64,000 nt of DNA from CAVPDA01 sp963702495 (GCA_963702495.1 CAVPDA010000005.1:73300-137299); one strand, 5' to 3'; shown: positions 1 to 12,404, counted from the first letter of the stretch. Notes: a model not told the origin generated them from the sequence alone. Numbers and translations: made by a program.

Positions 1-315
1 GCGGTGGTCTGCCGTTACTTGGGATCGACGTCGGATCCACGCCTCGCCGATTCGACGCTGCCGGAAGGAACGTACCTGACCACGAGGCTAGACCTGAACG
101 ACGTCCACACCGGCTTCGCGGCCGTCGGGCGATACGCCCTTCCGGTGCCGGTCGCGGCATCCCATGTCTTCGAGTATGAATTGCCCGCCGGTACGCGCGT
201 TCAGGTCGGGGCCGTGTTGTCGTGCTTCGGCCAGGTTGGCGGCGGCGTAGAGATTCGCCTCATGGCGCGGACGCCCGTGACGCCGCGCACTCACGTGCAG
301 TTGCTCGACTTCTGA
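1..315 (+). CDS. C-terminal part of an unrecognised protein
   Basis: The frame is open from the first base of the window and ends at TGA 313-315, so this is probably the end of a longer gene that starts outside. About 104 residues are visible. The visible part has no Cys motif, membrane segment or known catalytic pattern. It looks beta-rich, with alternating hydrophobic residues and a Gly-rich stretch (GQVGGGVEIRL) near the end. I do not recognise the family. A GTG at position 4 could also act as a start, but no ribosome binding site can be judged there. It runs convergent to the exported protein at 461-1031. Confidence 0.4.
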   Translation, partial: AVVCRYLGSTSDPRLADSTLPEGTYLTTRLDLNDVHTGFAAVGRYALPVPVAASHVFEYELPAGTRVQVGAVLSCFGQVGGGVEIRLMARTPVTPRTHVQLLDF

Positions 316-460
316 CGCAGTCGTGCCGCCACGGATCGCCCGGGCGGCCCGCGTCAGATCGCCGCCGCCGCGCTCGCCGGGCGTCGGCGGGAAAGGCGGG
401 GTGCGACGACTACCCGGGCGGGCGGCGGCCCGATCTGCCCACCGCCTGCCCGGCCAGGGC

Positions 461-1031
461 TCATTTCTTCGGTGATTCCACGGAGATGGCGAGAGCTTCG
501 GTGTAGGTAATCTCGACCTCGTCGCCGACCTTGACCTGTTTCAGTTTCTTCGGGTCCTTGACCTCGACGTCCACCGTGTTGCCGCGCGGTCCCTTGACGG
601 TCACCAGGCGCTTCTTGGTGTTCGACCTTCTCCACGGTGGCGACCACCGTAGTCTGCTCGGCCGCCACGCCGGCGGGCTTCTCGCCCGGTTTCGCCGTCG
701 CCAGGCCCTCTTTCTCGCTGGCGCTGCGCACGCCGCTGCCGCCCTTCTTGAGTTCGAGCGCAACCGCGCGGACATAGCGCGCGACGACGACGTCCCCCAC
801 CTTCACCTGGGCCAGATTCTTGACCTGCTCGCCTACCTGAACCGTGCGCAGTTTCCCATCCTCGTCCTTGAGCGTGACGAAGCGGCTCGCGACATCGATG
901 TCCTGCACCGTCGCGGTCATCGTGACCACGCTCGCCGCTGCTACTTTGGGCGGCGCCGGCTTGTCTGCCGCAGCGGCGTTGAACGATGCGGCCAGCAAGG
1001 CAGCCGCGCCTAGGACCATGAGCTTTCTCAT
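461..1031 (-). CDS. Exported protein with two tandem ~60-residue repeats (frameshifted)
   Basis: The start is the ATG at 1031, preceded by AAGGAG about 7 bases upstream; an ATG nine bases earlier is too close to that site. Residues 1-21 form a signal peptide (MRKLMVLGAAALL...AAA), so the product should be periplasmic. Two related domains follow: the first contains VTMTATVQDIDVASRFVTLKD and QVKVGDVVVARY, the second VVATVEKV...KRLVTVKG and QVKVGDEVEITY, so one domain was duplicated. The frame breaks once near 618-624 inside the second copy (VEKVEH / NTKKRLV) and then continues to TGA at 461. Similar small periplasmic proteins of unknown function occur in proteobacteria. No function is assigned. 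Confidence 0.6.
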
Positions 1032-1503
1032 CCGAAACATCTCCTTAAGGTTGATTCGCCAAGCGGCGATTGAAGTTTGCGCGAAACGACGACAGGCACT
1101 CGAGCCGGCGCCCTTGCGCATGGAACGGCGCTAACCCATCCCCTCGACATCGACGGCCGACGTCCTGGGCAGGACGAACTCGACCCATTCGCCCATTGCC
1201 GGCGCGTCACCCGCGAATGCCGAGGCGCAGCCGGGCGAGTTTTCCCCTGCCGTGTTGCCGAAGTCCGGCAGCGTATCACGGAGACGGCGCCTCCTGTGCC
1301 GTGGCGGAAAAGCGGAGCTACAGCACGACAGTGCGAAGCGATCGAGGTCTTGCACACCCCCAAACTTTCGTGATGCGCCGCGCCATCCGCGCCCCGTTCC
1401 GCAGCGGCAACACGGGCACAGCTTCGGGTATGTTCCCTGGCCGTGGCCCGGTTCCCAAAAAGGGGATAGCCCAAGACGATTGAGAACGCCTATCACCCAT
1501 CTT

Positions 1504-1519
1504 TGGGGAAAATTCCCCA
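1504..1519. promoter_or_regulatory. Palindrome, candidate activator binding site
   Basis: TGGGGAA-AA-TTCCCCA is a 7-base perfect inverted repeat around an AA centre. It lies about 110 bases upstream of the sigma-54-like promoter, a usual distance for an enhancer-binding activator. Binding by such a protein is inference only. Confidence 0.3.
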
Positions 1520-1611
1520 CTCTTGGTTCCCCGCGACCCAATTCCCATTCCTGCCCGGGTTGATTGTCTTGCCGCTCGTAAGAGTAAGTAAACTGTCAGG
1601 TATGCCCCTTT

Positions 1612-1627
1612 TGGCACGATCGATGCA
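1612..1627 (+). promoter_or_regulatory. Sigma-54-type promoter (-24/-12)
   Basis: TGGCACGATCGATGCA matches the consensus TGGCACG-N4-TTGCW with one mismatch (A for the first T of the -12 half) and has the required spacing between the GG and GC dinucleotides. Transcription would start near 1639 and run toward the small frame at 1879 and the peroxidase gene at 2152. Confidence 0.45.
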
Positions 1628-1878
1628 TTACCCCAGCACAAGAGTCAAGCATTACTCAAGAAAGCGGCGAGCGGGACCCATTCCGCATGGATCCACGATT
1701 CGCCCAAGGCAGCATCTTCGGGGTTGTGCATGCAGGACGCATTCAGTTTCGCGTCCGTCTGTGCCACGACGAATTCATCCCCGCCTCGGTCCGCGACCGC
1801 TCCCCAACTCGATCCGGCTCGTCCGGTTTGACACAAACGGTCGCGACTCGGTTGATACCCATAATAGGAGACATAAAC

Positions 1879-1980
1879 ATGTCCCGCCTCAACAGCACGG
1901 CTGCGCGGCATTGCGCCCGCGGCCTCCTCACCGCACGCGCGCTTCCCCCACCCCCTCTCACCCGATCGCCACCTGACTAG
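1879..1980 (+). CDS. Possible small ORF or truncated signal peptide
   Basis: ATG at 1879 follows AGGAGA with good spacing (taggagacataaacatg), a better ribosome binding site than most in the window. The frame is only 33 codons, beginning MSRLNSTAARHCARGLLTAR and ending in a Pro-rich tail. It could be a leader peptide of the downstream operon or the broken start of an exported protein. The protein itself gives no family signal. Confidence 0.25.
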   Translation: MSRLNSTAARHCARGLLTARALPPPPLTRSPPD

Positions 1981-2169
1981 GCGGCAACGATCGCGCCGCT
2001 CGGCGGCGAAAAACAATCGCTTCACCCTCGGTGACCCGAACGACGTCCGGTCCGGCCGCATGGTCGCGCTCGTCTGGCAAAACGTGACGGTCATTGAGCG
2101 TGCAGCCTCAAATCTCAAATCAATAATCAGCAGTGCATGGAGGAACGAATCATGGCCGCATTCAGCAAG

Positions 2170-5100
2170 TCTGACTTGTTTTTCATTCTTGACCAGATCC
2201 GGATCGCCGAGGCGCATGCGGCCGGCCAGAATCTGCTCGACCTGATCCCGAACACGGAACTGCCGTTCGGCCTGCGGACGGTGGACGGTTCGTTCAACCA
2301 CCTGGTCGCGGGCGAGACGGAATTCGGTGCGGCGGACAATGTCTTCCCGCGGATGACGGACCCGGTGTTCCGCACCGCGGAGGCGGGCACCTCCTATACG
2401 CAAACCAGCGGCACCGTGATCGACTCCCAGCCGCGCACGATCAGCAACCTGATCGTCGACCAGACCGCCAACAACCCGGCGGCCCATGCCGCCGCGTTTG
2501 ATCCCGGCGCCGACGGCATCCTGGACACGCCGACGAGTCCTGAAGGAGGGCGTGGAGATTGTCACCGGCACCCGCGCCGACGGCACGCCCTTCCAGACGT
2601 TCTTCATCCCGAACACGGCGCCCGACGAGGGCCTGTCGGCGCCCTTCAACTCCTGGATGACCTTCTTCGGCCAGTTCTTCGACCACGGCCTCGATCTGGT
2701 GACCAAGGGCGGCAGCGGCACGGTCTTCATCCCGCTGAAGGCCGGACGATCCGCTGGTGCTCGGCGCCGACGGGCTGGCCGGGACTGCCGATGATCTGCC
2801 GGCCGCGCAGCGCTTCATGGTCCTCACCCGGGCCACCAATCAGCCCGGTCCGGACGGCGTGCTGGGCACCGCCGACGACATCCACGAGCACACCAACACC
2901 ACTACGCCCTTCGTCGACCAGAACCAGACCTACTCCTCCCATCCCTCGCACCAGGTGTTCCTGCGCGCCTACGAGCTGAACGCCGCCGGCGCGCCGGTGG
3001 CCACCGGCAAGCTCATCGTCAATCGCGACCTGGGTGCCGACGGCATCTATGGCACCACCGACGATGTCCTGATCGGCGGCATGGCCACCTGGAAAGTGGT
3101 CAAGGCGCAGGCGCGCGACATGCTCGGCATCAACCTGACCGATGCCGACGTCAATCAACGTGCCGCTGCTCGCCACCGACCCCTACGGCAACTTCCTGCC
3201 CGGCCCCGGCGGCCGGGTGCAGGTGGTGATGGTGGGGTCCGACGGCCTGCCCGGAACCGCCGACGATGGGCTGGTCGAGGGCAACCCGGACGGCGCCCAT
3301 CGACCTCGCCAATGCCGTGCGCACCGGCCACGCCTTCCTCGACGACATCGCCCACACCGCAGCGCCGCGCAATGCCCAGACCGGCGCGCTCTTGACGGCC
3401 GACGCCGACGACGTCGTCGGCGGCCCCGTCGCCGCCGGCGAGTACGACAACGAACTGCTCGACGCCCACTACATCGCCGGCGACGGCCGCGTCAACGAGA
3501 ACATCGGCCTGACCACCGTCCACCACGTCTTCCACGCCGAGCACAACCGCCAGGTGGACCAGATCAAGGCGACGATTCTCGCCAGCGGCGACGTCGCCTT
3601 CATCGACCGAGTGGCTGATGCTGGTGCCGATCCCGACCGTCGACCCGGTGGAACGGCGAGCGGCTGTTCCAGGCGGCGAAAGTTCGCCACCGAGATGCAG
3701 TACCAGCACCTGGTGTTCGAGGAGTTCGCCCGGACCATCCAGCCGCAGGTCGACCTGTCTTCCTCGACTTCGATGCCACGATCAACCCGGCGATCGTCGC
3801 CGAGTTCGCCCACACGGTCTATCGCTTCGGCCACTCCATGCTGACCGAGACCATCGACCGGCTCGACCCGAACTTCGCAGTCCAGCGAGATCGGCCTGAT
3901 CCAGGCCTTCCTCAACCCGCTGGCGTTCGCGGCCAGCGGCCCCACCCCGGACGAGGCTGCCGGCGCCATCGTGCGCGGCGTCACCCGCCAGGTGGGCAAC
4001 GACATCGACGAATTCGTCACCGAGGCCCTGCGCAACAACCTGCTCGGCCTGCCGCTGGACCTGCCCGCCATCAACATGGCGCGCGGCCGAGACGCCGGCA
4101 TCCCGTCCCTGAACGCGGCGCGCCGCGAGTTCTACGCCGGCACCGGCGACACCCAACTCAAGCCCTACACGAGCTGGTCCGACTTCGTGCAGCACCTCAA
4201 GCACCCCGAGTCGCTCATCAACTTCATCGCCGCCTACGGCACGCACGAGACCGTCACCGCGGCCACCACGCTGGCCGACAAGCGCGCCGCCGCGACCCTG
4301 CTCGTCCTCGGCGGCGACGGCGCACCGGCCGACCGGCTCGACTTCCTCAACAGCACCGGAGCCTGGGCCAGCCTCGCCAACGGCGTGACCACCACCGGTC
4401 TGGACGACGTCGACTTCTGGGTCGGCGGTCTCGCCGAGCAGAACATGCCCTTCGGCGGCATGCTCGGCTCGACCTTCAACTTCGTCTTCGAAACCCAGCT
4501 CGAAGCCCTGCAGAACGGCGACCGCCTCTATTACCTGCACCGCTTCGCTGGGCCTGAACTTTCTTGCAGAGCTGGAGAACAACTCGTTCGCCAAGCTGGT
4601 GATGGCCAACACCGACGCAACGCACCTGCCGGCGCTGATCTTCCTGACCCCGGGCTTGACGCTGGAGGTCGACCAGACGAGGCAGTTCAACGAGAGCGTG
4701 ATTGCCGGAACCGACGGCGTCGTCGGCACCGCCGACGACGTCCCCGGCAACGCTGACCCCGCCGGCGTGGTCATCCGGGACAACCCTGCCACGGCCGGTC
4801 CCGACACGAACTACCTCCAGTACACCGGCGACGAGCACGTCGTGCTGGGCGGCACCGCCGGCAACGACATCCTGATTTCCAGCATCGGCGACGACACGCT
4901 GTATGGCGACGACGGCAACGACCGGCTCGAGGGCGGCGTCGGCAACGACGACATCCAGGGCGGCGCCGGCGACGACATCCTCACCGACTCGGCGGCGACG
5001 ACGTCATTCAAGGGCGGCGAGGGCAACGACGTCATCCATGGCGGCAACGGCCTGAACCTGATCATCGCCGGTCCGGGCAAGGACTTCATCGTCACCGGCG

Positions 5101-6475
5101 AGGACGCATCGGAAATCTTCGCCGGACCGGGCAACGACTTCATCCTGGGCAGCAGGCTGGACGCGTTCCCCAACGGCAACGAAGGCAACGACTGGATCGA
5201 GAGGGGACTGCAGGACGGCGCCGCCGGGGACAACTTCGATCGCCTCGGCCTCGATCGGGTCGTCGGCCACGACGTCTTCCTGGGCGACGGCGGATTCGAC
5301 GAGAGCCTCGGCGAAGGCGGCGACGACATCGTGGTCGGCAGCGAGGGCCCGGACAAGCACAAGCTCGCGTCCGGCTTCGACTGGGTCACCTTCAAGAATG
5401 ACCAGTTCGGCGTCAACGCGGACATGTTCAAGAACGCCTTCAATGACGTGCCGCTACCGGCCTCAAGCGCGTCCGTCGGCTCCCGCTTTGCCCAGGTGGA
5501 GGGGCTTTCCGGGTCCCAGCATGCCGATATCCTGCGGGGCGACGATGCTGACGCGCTCCAGATCGCCGTTGCCGGCGCCACGGGCAGCGTGCTGACCAAT
5601 CTCGACCTCGTCACCGGCCTGCGGGCCTTCCTCGGCACCGCCGCGGCGGGCCCGGACGGCGTCACGGGCACGGCCGACGATCAGTTCGGCGCAGGCAACA
5701 TCATCCTCGGCGGCGACGGCAGCGACATCCTCGAAGGCCGCGGCGGCAACGATGTCATCGACGGCGACCGATGGCTGAACGTGCGCATCAGCGTGCGCGC
5801 CAATCCGGACGGCACCGGCGCCGAGATCGCCAGCTTCGACAGCATGGCCGACCTGGTTCCACTGATGCTCTACGGCGCCAACAATCCGGGCCAGCTCCAG
5901 ATCGTGCGCGAGATCCTCACCGCGCCCGGCCCCGATTTCGACACGGCCGTGTTCTCCGGCGACCGCGCCAACTACACGGTCACCACGGTAGCAGGCGTCA
6001 CGACCGTCACGCATGTCGACGCCACCGCGCCCGACGGCATCGGCATCGACGGCATCGACCGCCTCACCAACATCGAGCGGTTGCAGTTCGCCGATCAGTC
6101 CCAGGTCCTCGTTCCCGGCCTGAACGCCGAGCCGGTGGGCCAGGTGACCATCCTGGACGCCACGAACACGCCGGACGACTCCCGGCGGTCGGCCAGGTCC
6201 TGCGCGCGTCCATCGCCGGCGTGACGGACGGCGACAACCCCGCCGGGTCGATCACCGGGCCCGTGACCTACATCTGGCAGTTCGAGCGAGTCCCCGGCTC
6301 GGGCGTGTTCGAGGACATCAGCACCAACCTTGCACCGCGAGGTGCGCCCAGCGCCATCGGACCGACCTTCACGGTCACCGCCGATCTGGAAGGGCTCGCC
6401 GTGCGCGTCAAGGCCCATTACCAGGATGCCAACGGCGTCCTCGAGACCGTGTTCTCCGCGCCCACCGCAGTCGTG
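2170..6475 (+). repeat. Tandem module copy 1 inside the RTX peroxidase
   Basis: This copy begins at the segment SDLFFILDQIRIAEAHAAG and runs through the peroxidase domain, a short RTX block (about 4840-5330), a block ending GLNAEP, and an Ig- or PKD-like segment with YIWQFE. It matches the second module at an offset of about 4.39 kb, and long stretches are nearly identical at DNA level (for example around 2320-2520 against 6712-6912). Confidence 0.8.
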
Positions 6476-6562
6476 GCCGCCGGCACCCCTCCGCCGCCCC
6501 CGCCGCCCCTGCTCACGGAGGAACAGCCCGGCGTCGTCAGCCCCGGCGTCCACTTCCTCGGC

Positions 6563-9500
6563 TCCGACCTCCAGTTCATCCTGGACCAGATCGTCATCGC
6601 GGAGCGGCATGCTGCGGGCGAGGATCTGACCTCTTTGCTGCCGAATGTCCGCATGGCGCTGGGTCTGCGCACGGTGGACGGCTCGTTCAACAACCTGGTA
6701 GCGGGCCAGACAGAATTCGGTGCGGCGGACAACGTCTTCCCGCGGATGACGGACCCGGTGTTCCGCACCGCGGAGGCGGGCACGTCCTACACGCAAACCA
6801 GCGGCACCGTGATCGACTCCCAGCCGCGCACGATCAGCAACCTGATCGTCGACCAGACCGCCAACAACCCGGCGGCCCATGCCGCCGCGTTTGACCCCGG
6901 CGCCGACGGCATCCTGCACACCGCCGACGATGTCCTGAAGGAGGGCGTGGAGATTGTCACCGGCACCCGCGCCGACGGCACGCCCTTCCAGACGTTCTTC
7001 ATCCCGAACACGGCGCCCGACGAGGGCCTGTCGGCACCCTTCAACGCCTGGATGACCTTCTTCGGCCAGTTCTTCGACCACGGCCTCGATCTGGTGAACA
7101 AGGGCGGCAGCGGCACCGTCTTCATCCCGCTGCAGGCGGACGATCCGCTGGTGCTCGGCGCCGACGGGCTGGCCGGGACTGCCGATGATCTGCCGGCCGC
7201 GCAGCGCTTCATGGTCCTGACCCGGGCCACCAAGCTGCCCGGTCCCGACGGCGTGCTGGGCACCGCCGACGACATCCACGAGCACACCAACACCACTCGC
7301 CCTTCGTCGATCAGAACCAGACCTACTCCTCGCACCCCTCGCACCAGGTCTTCCTGCGCGCCTACGAGTTGAACGCCGCCGGCGAGCCGGTGGCCACCGG
7401 CGAGCTGATCGTCAATCGCGACCTGGGTGCCGACGGCATCTACGGCACCGCCGACGATGTGGTGATCGGCGGCATGGCCACCTGGACAGTGGTCAAGGCC
7501 CAGGCGCGCGACCTCCTCGGCATCAACCTGACCGATGCCGACGTCAATAACGTGCCGCTGCTGGCCACCGACCCCTACGGCAAGTTCCTGCCCGGCCCCG
7601 GCGGCTTTGTGCAGGTGGTGATGGTGGGGCCCGACGGCCTGCCCGGAACCGCCGACGATGTGCTGGTCGAGGGCAACCCGGCCGCGCCCATCGGCCTCGC
7701 CAACGCCGTGCGCACCGGCCACGCCTTCCTGGACGACATCGCCCACACCGCAGCGCCGCGCAATGCCCGACCGGCGCGCTCTTGACGGCCGACGCCGACG
7801 ACGTCGTCGGCGGCCCCGTCGCCGCCGGCGAGTACGACAACGAACTGCTCGACGCCCACTACATCGCCGGCGACGGCCGCGTGAACGAGAACATCGGCCT
7901 GACCACCGTCCACCACATCTTCCACGCCGAGCACAACCGGCTGGTCGACCACACCAAGGACGTGGTCCTCGCGACGAACGACCTGGATTTCCTGAACCAG
8001 TGGCTGCTGACGCCGGTCACGGCGGTTCCCGCCACTCCGGCCGCCTTCGCCGCCTGGATTGGAACGGCGAGCGGCTGTTCCAGGCGGCGAAGTTCGGCAC
8101 CGAGATGCAGTACCAGCACCTGGTGTTCGAGGAGTTCGCGCGGACCATCCAGCCGCAGATCGACATGTTCATCCCGGGTGTCCAGAACTACCAGACGGAG
8201 ATCAACCCCGCCATCGTCGCCGAGTTCGCCCACACGGTCTATCGCTTCGGCCACTCGATGCTGACCGAGACCATCGACCGGCTGGACCCGAACTTCGCAG
8301 TCCAGCGAGATCGGCCTGATCCAGGCCTTCCTCAACCCGCTGGCGTTCGCGGCCAGCGGCCCCACCCCGGAAGAGGCGGCCGGCGCCATCGTCCGCGGCC
8401 TGACCCGCCAGGTGGGCAACGCCATCGACGAGTTCGTGACCGAGGCCCTGCGCAACAACCTGGTGGGCCTGCCGCTGGACCTGCCGGCCATCAACATGGC
8501 GCGCGGCCGCGACGCCGGCATTCCGTCCCTGAACGCGGCGCGGCGTGAGTTCTTCGCCGGACCGGCGACAGCCAGCTCACGCCCTACACGAGCTGGGCCG
8601 ACTTCGCGCAGCACCTGAAGCACCCCGAGTCGCTCGTCAATTTCATCGCCGCCTACGGCACGCACGACGAGCCCTCGCCACCGACGTCGACACGCTGGCC
8701 GACAAGCGCGCAGCGGCGACGGCGCTGGTGCTGGTCGCTCGGGCCGGGCACGGCGGCGCCGACCTCGCGCCGACGACGTCGGCTCGACTTCCTCAACAGC
8801 ACCGGCGTCTACGCGAGCGGCCCCGACGGCGTGACGACCACCGGCCTCGACGACGTCGACTTCTGGATCGGCGGCCTGGCCGAGAAGATCATGCCCTTCG
8901 GCGGCATGCTCGGCTCCACCTTCAACTTCGTGTTCGAGACGCAGCTCGAGGCCCTGCAGAACGGCGACCGCTTCTACTACCTGGAGCGGACCGCCGGCCT
9001 GAACTTCGTCACCGAGCTGGAGAACAACTCGTTCGCCAAGATGATGATGACCAACACCGACGCGACCCATCTGCCGGCCTCGTCTTCCAGACGCCGACCT
9101 CACCCTCGAGGTGGACCAGACGCGGCAGTTCAACGAGCGAGCCGGCGCAGACGCCCGTCGGCCGGCAGCGCCCTCACCCGCCCTGCGTCATCCGGGACAA
9201 CCCGGCCACGGCGGGCCCCGACACGAACTACCTGCAGTACACCGGCGATGAGCACGTGGTGCTGGGCGGCACGCGCGGGCAACGACATCCTCATCGCCAG
9301 CATCGGCGACGACACGCTCTGGGGCGACGCCGGCAACGACCGCCTCGAGGGCGGCTTCGGCAACGACCAGATCCGCGGCGGCGTCGGCGACGACATCATC
9401 ACCGACATCGGCGGCGACGACAACATCCAGGGCGACGACGGCAACGACGTGATCCACGCCGGCAACGGCATCAACCTCATCCTCGGCGGCTTCGGCAACG

Positions 9501-10855
9501 ACTTCATCGTCACCGGCGAGGACGCCTCGGAGGCCTTCGGCGGTCCGGGCAACGACTTCATCCTGGGCAGCGACGACAACGAGCAGGACATGGGCAACGA
9601 GGGCGACGACTGGCTCGAACAGGGCAACCTGGACGGCAGCCCCGGCGACAACTTCGACCCGCTCGGGCCACGACCTGATCATCGGCAACGACGTCTACAT
9701 CGGCAGCGGCCTGGCCGACATCATGAACGCCGAGGGCGGCGACGACATCATGGTCGGCAGCGGCGGCCCGGGCGACAAGTACCTCGGCGCATCGGGCTTC
9801 GACTGGGCCACCTTCAAGGACGACCCGAGCGGCGTCGACATCGACCTGGACATCCGCGCCCTGAACGCCGCGCCCGGGCCCGTCGCGGCCGGCATCCTGG
9901 CCCGCTTCTCGGCGGTGGAAGGCCTGTCGGGCTCGGCCTTCAGCGACATCCTGCCGGCGACAACGCCAATGCGGCGACCATCGCCACGGCCGGCGCGCAG
10001 GGCAGCGTGCTGACGAACATCGGACTCATCAACGGCCTGCAGGAATTCCTTGGCGCCGGGATCACCTCGTTCGGCTCGGGCAACATCATCCTCGGCGGCG
10101 ACGGCAGCGACCTCATCGAGGGGCGCGGCGGCAACGACCTGATCGACGGCGACAGGTGGCTCAACGTACGCATCAGCGTGCGCCGAACACCGACGGCACG
10201 GGCCCTGAGATCGCCAGCTTCAACAGCATGGTGCCGCTGGTTCCGCTGATGCTCAACGGCACCTACAACCCCGGCCAACTCGTGATCGTCCGCGAGATCC
10301 TGCCGGGCAGCGGCGGCTTCAATTTCGACACCGCGCTGTTCTCCGGCAATCGGGCCGACTACACCGTCACCATCGACGTCAACGGCACGACCGTCGTCAC
10401 CCACCTCGACGCCAACGTCCCCGACGGCGTCGGCGTCGACGGCATCGACCGTCTCACCAACATCGAGCGGCTGCAGTTCGCCGATCAGTCGGTGGTCCTC
10501 GTGCCGGGACTCAATGCCGAGCCGGCGGGGCTGCTGACGATCAGCGACACCACACCCCGTGTCGGCCAGGTGCTGACGGTGTCGGCTGCAGGCGTGACCG
10601 ATGCCGACAACACCGCCACCGGCGGCGCCATCACGGGCCCGATCCGCTACATCTGGCAATTCGAACCGCGCCCGGACACGGGGGTCTTCCAGGACATCAT
10701 TGTCGTGACCGGCCTCGGCGGCGAGCCCGCGAGCGGCCCGAGTTTCACGGTGACCCCGGACCTCGCCGGTCTCGCGATCCGCGTCAAGGCGGTCTACCGC
10801 GACCAGAACGGCGTGCTCGAGACCGTGTTCTCTGCTGCGACCGCGCCGGTTACGG
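6563..10855 (+). repeat. Tandem module copy 2 inside the RTX peroxidase
   Basis: This copy starts at SDLQFILDQIVIAERHAAG and repeats the whole order of copy 1. It is joined to copy 1 by a short linker with seven prolines in a row. The distal and proximal haem His motifs and NMARGRD are all retained. Its indels mostly lie at other places than those of copy 1, but one break (3883 / 8300) is shared. Confidence 0.8.
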
Positions 10856-10875
10856 CAAACGTCCCGGATCTGATC

Positions 10876-12126
10876 CTGACAGGCAATGCCGCAGCCAACA
10901 CGCTCATCGGCGGCGAAGGAAACGACACGCTCAGCGGCCTTGGCGGCAATGACACGCTCATCGGCAATGGCGGCGCCGACACGCTCCTCGGCGGCGCCGG
11001 CGCGGACACGCTGGACGGAGGCGGGGGCAACGACACGCTGAACGGGGGAGCCGGGAACGACACGCTGACCGGCGGCACGGGAGCCGACCTCCTCGACGGC
11101 GGCGCCGGCAACGACACGCTGGACGGCGGCACGGGCAACGACATCCTGGTCGGCGGGCTGGGCAACGACACCTTCGTGATCGACAGCCTGCTCGACGATG
11201 TGCAAGAGAATGTCGCCGGTGGCAACGACACCATCCGCACGTCGCTCAACGTGTTCTCGCTCGGCTTCGTGGCAAATATCGAAAACCTCCAATTCAACGG
11301 CGCCGGCGACTTCACCGGCACGGGGGACGCGGCCGCCAACGTCATCACCGGCGGCGACGGCAACGACACGCTCGTCGGCCTTGCCGGCAACGACACGCTG
11401 GACGGCGGCTTGGGCAACGACACGCTGGATGGCGGGGCCGGCGCCGACACGCTCACCGGCGGGGCCGGCACGGATACGCTGCAGGGCGGAATCGGTGCCG
11501 ACGTGTTGAACGGCGACGCAGGCAATGACCTCCTGAGCGGCGGCGCCGGTGTGGACAACCTCACCGGCGGCGCCGGCGACGACACCCTGGACGGCGGCGC
11601 GGGCAACGACACGCTGAACGGCGGGGCCGGCGACGACACGCTGATCGTCGACAGCGCGGCCGACAGCGTCAACGGCGGCGCGGGCATCGACACGGTCCTG
11701 GCGAGCAGCGCCAATTTCACCCTCGGCGCCAACACCGAAATCCTCACCTACACCGGCACCGGCGCGTTCGTCGGCACCGGCAACGCATTGAACAACACCA
11801 TCACGGGCGGCGATCTGGCCGATACGCTGTCCGGCCTGGCCGGCAACGACACGCTGAACGGTGGGGCCGGCAACGACACGCTGGTCGGCGGAGACGGCAA
11901 CGACACGCTGAATGGCGGGGCCGCCACCGATACGCTGAACGGCGGCAATGGGGACGACACGCTGAATGGCGGGGCCGGCGCCGACACCCTCAGCGGTGCG
12001 GCCGGGAACGACACGCTGAACGGCGGGGCCGGCGCGGACAACCTCGACGGTGGCGCAGGGAACGACACGCTCAGCGGCGGGGCCGGCAACGATCTGCTGA
12101 ATGGCGGGGCCGGGAACGACATCTTC
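10876..12126 (+). repeat. RTX nonapeptide repeat array
   Basis: About 40 copies of the calcium-binding nonapeptide GGxGxDxLx are encoded here in three blocks, separated by two beta-rich spacers (about 11170-11330 and 11640-11800). Typical units are GGAGNDTLN and GGTGADLLD. Such arrays bind Ca2+ and fold outside the cell after type I secretion. This last part of the gene is in one unbroken frame (10156-12375). Confidence 0.85.
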
Positions 12127-12404
12127 GTGTTCGCTGCGGGTTTCGGCAACGACCAGATCGCGGGCTTCGACGCCAACCCGGCCGGGGGCGGCCAGGACCT
12201 CCTCGACATCTCCGCGTTCGGCCTCACCGCTGCCACGTTCGCCGGCTCGGTGACCATCACCGACCTCGGAGCCAACACGCTGGTGGATTTCGGGGTGGAC
12301 GGGTCCATCGTCCTCACCGGGGTCAACGGCGTCGGGGCCAACAGCATCACCCAGGCCGACTTTCTTCTGGCGTGAGGATGCGGCCGCCTGACTGACCGGA
12401 AGGA

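Larger units (their letters stand above)
1032..2151. other. Long non-coding leader upstream of the RTX peroxidase gene
   Basis: I see no convincing gene in these 1.1 kb apart from a possible 33-codon reading frame at 1879. The segment holds a near-perfect palindrome (1504-1519), a sigma-54-like promoter sequence (1612-1627) and, at its end, GGAGGA 8 bases before the ATG at 2152. The base composition around 1400-1660 is less GC-rich than its surroundings, as expected for a regulatory region. Confidence 0.5.
2152..12375 (+). pseudogene. Giant RTX protein with two animal-type haem peroxidase modules; many frameshifts
   Basis: The start is ATG 2152 after GGAGGA; the stop is at 12375, giving about 3,400 codons if the frame is restored. 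Each of two modules contains an animal haem peroxidase domain: the distal-His motif FFGQFFDHGLDL, the proximal-His motif YRFGHSML and the conserved NMARGRD. Each is followed by GGxGxDxLx calcium-binding repeats, and a long RTX array and a serralysin-like C-terminal secretion domain end the protein. Short Asp-rich DGxxGTADD repeats are spread through both modules and may also bind calcium. The frame is broken at least 20 times by one- or two-base indels (for example near 2530, 2745, 3155, 3290, 3883, 4550, 6180, 7300, 7770, 8055, 8300, 8563, 9665 and 10190), yet the protein sequence stays well conserved between breaks. It is therefore either a very recent pseudogene or an intact gene with sequencing errors. 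The closest described relatives by architecture are the large Ca-binding haem peroxidases linked to Mn(II) oxidation (MopA type). Secretion by the downstream type I system is expected. Confidence 0.8.

Noticed and set aside
10876..12126. CRISPR-like regular repeat
   Set aside because: The 27-base periodicity comes from nine-codon RTX units in a coding frame, without constant repeats and unique spacers.
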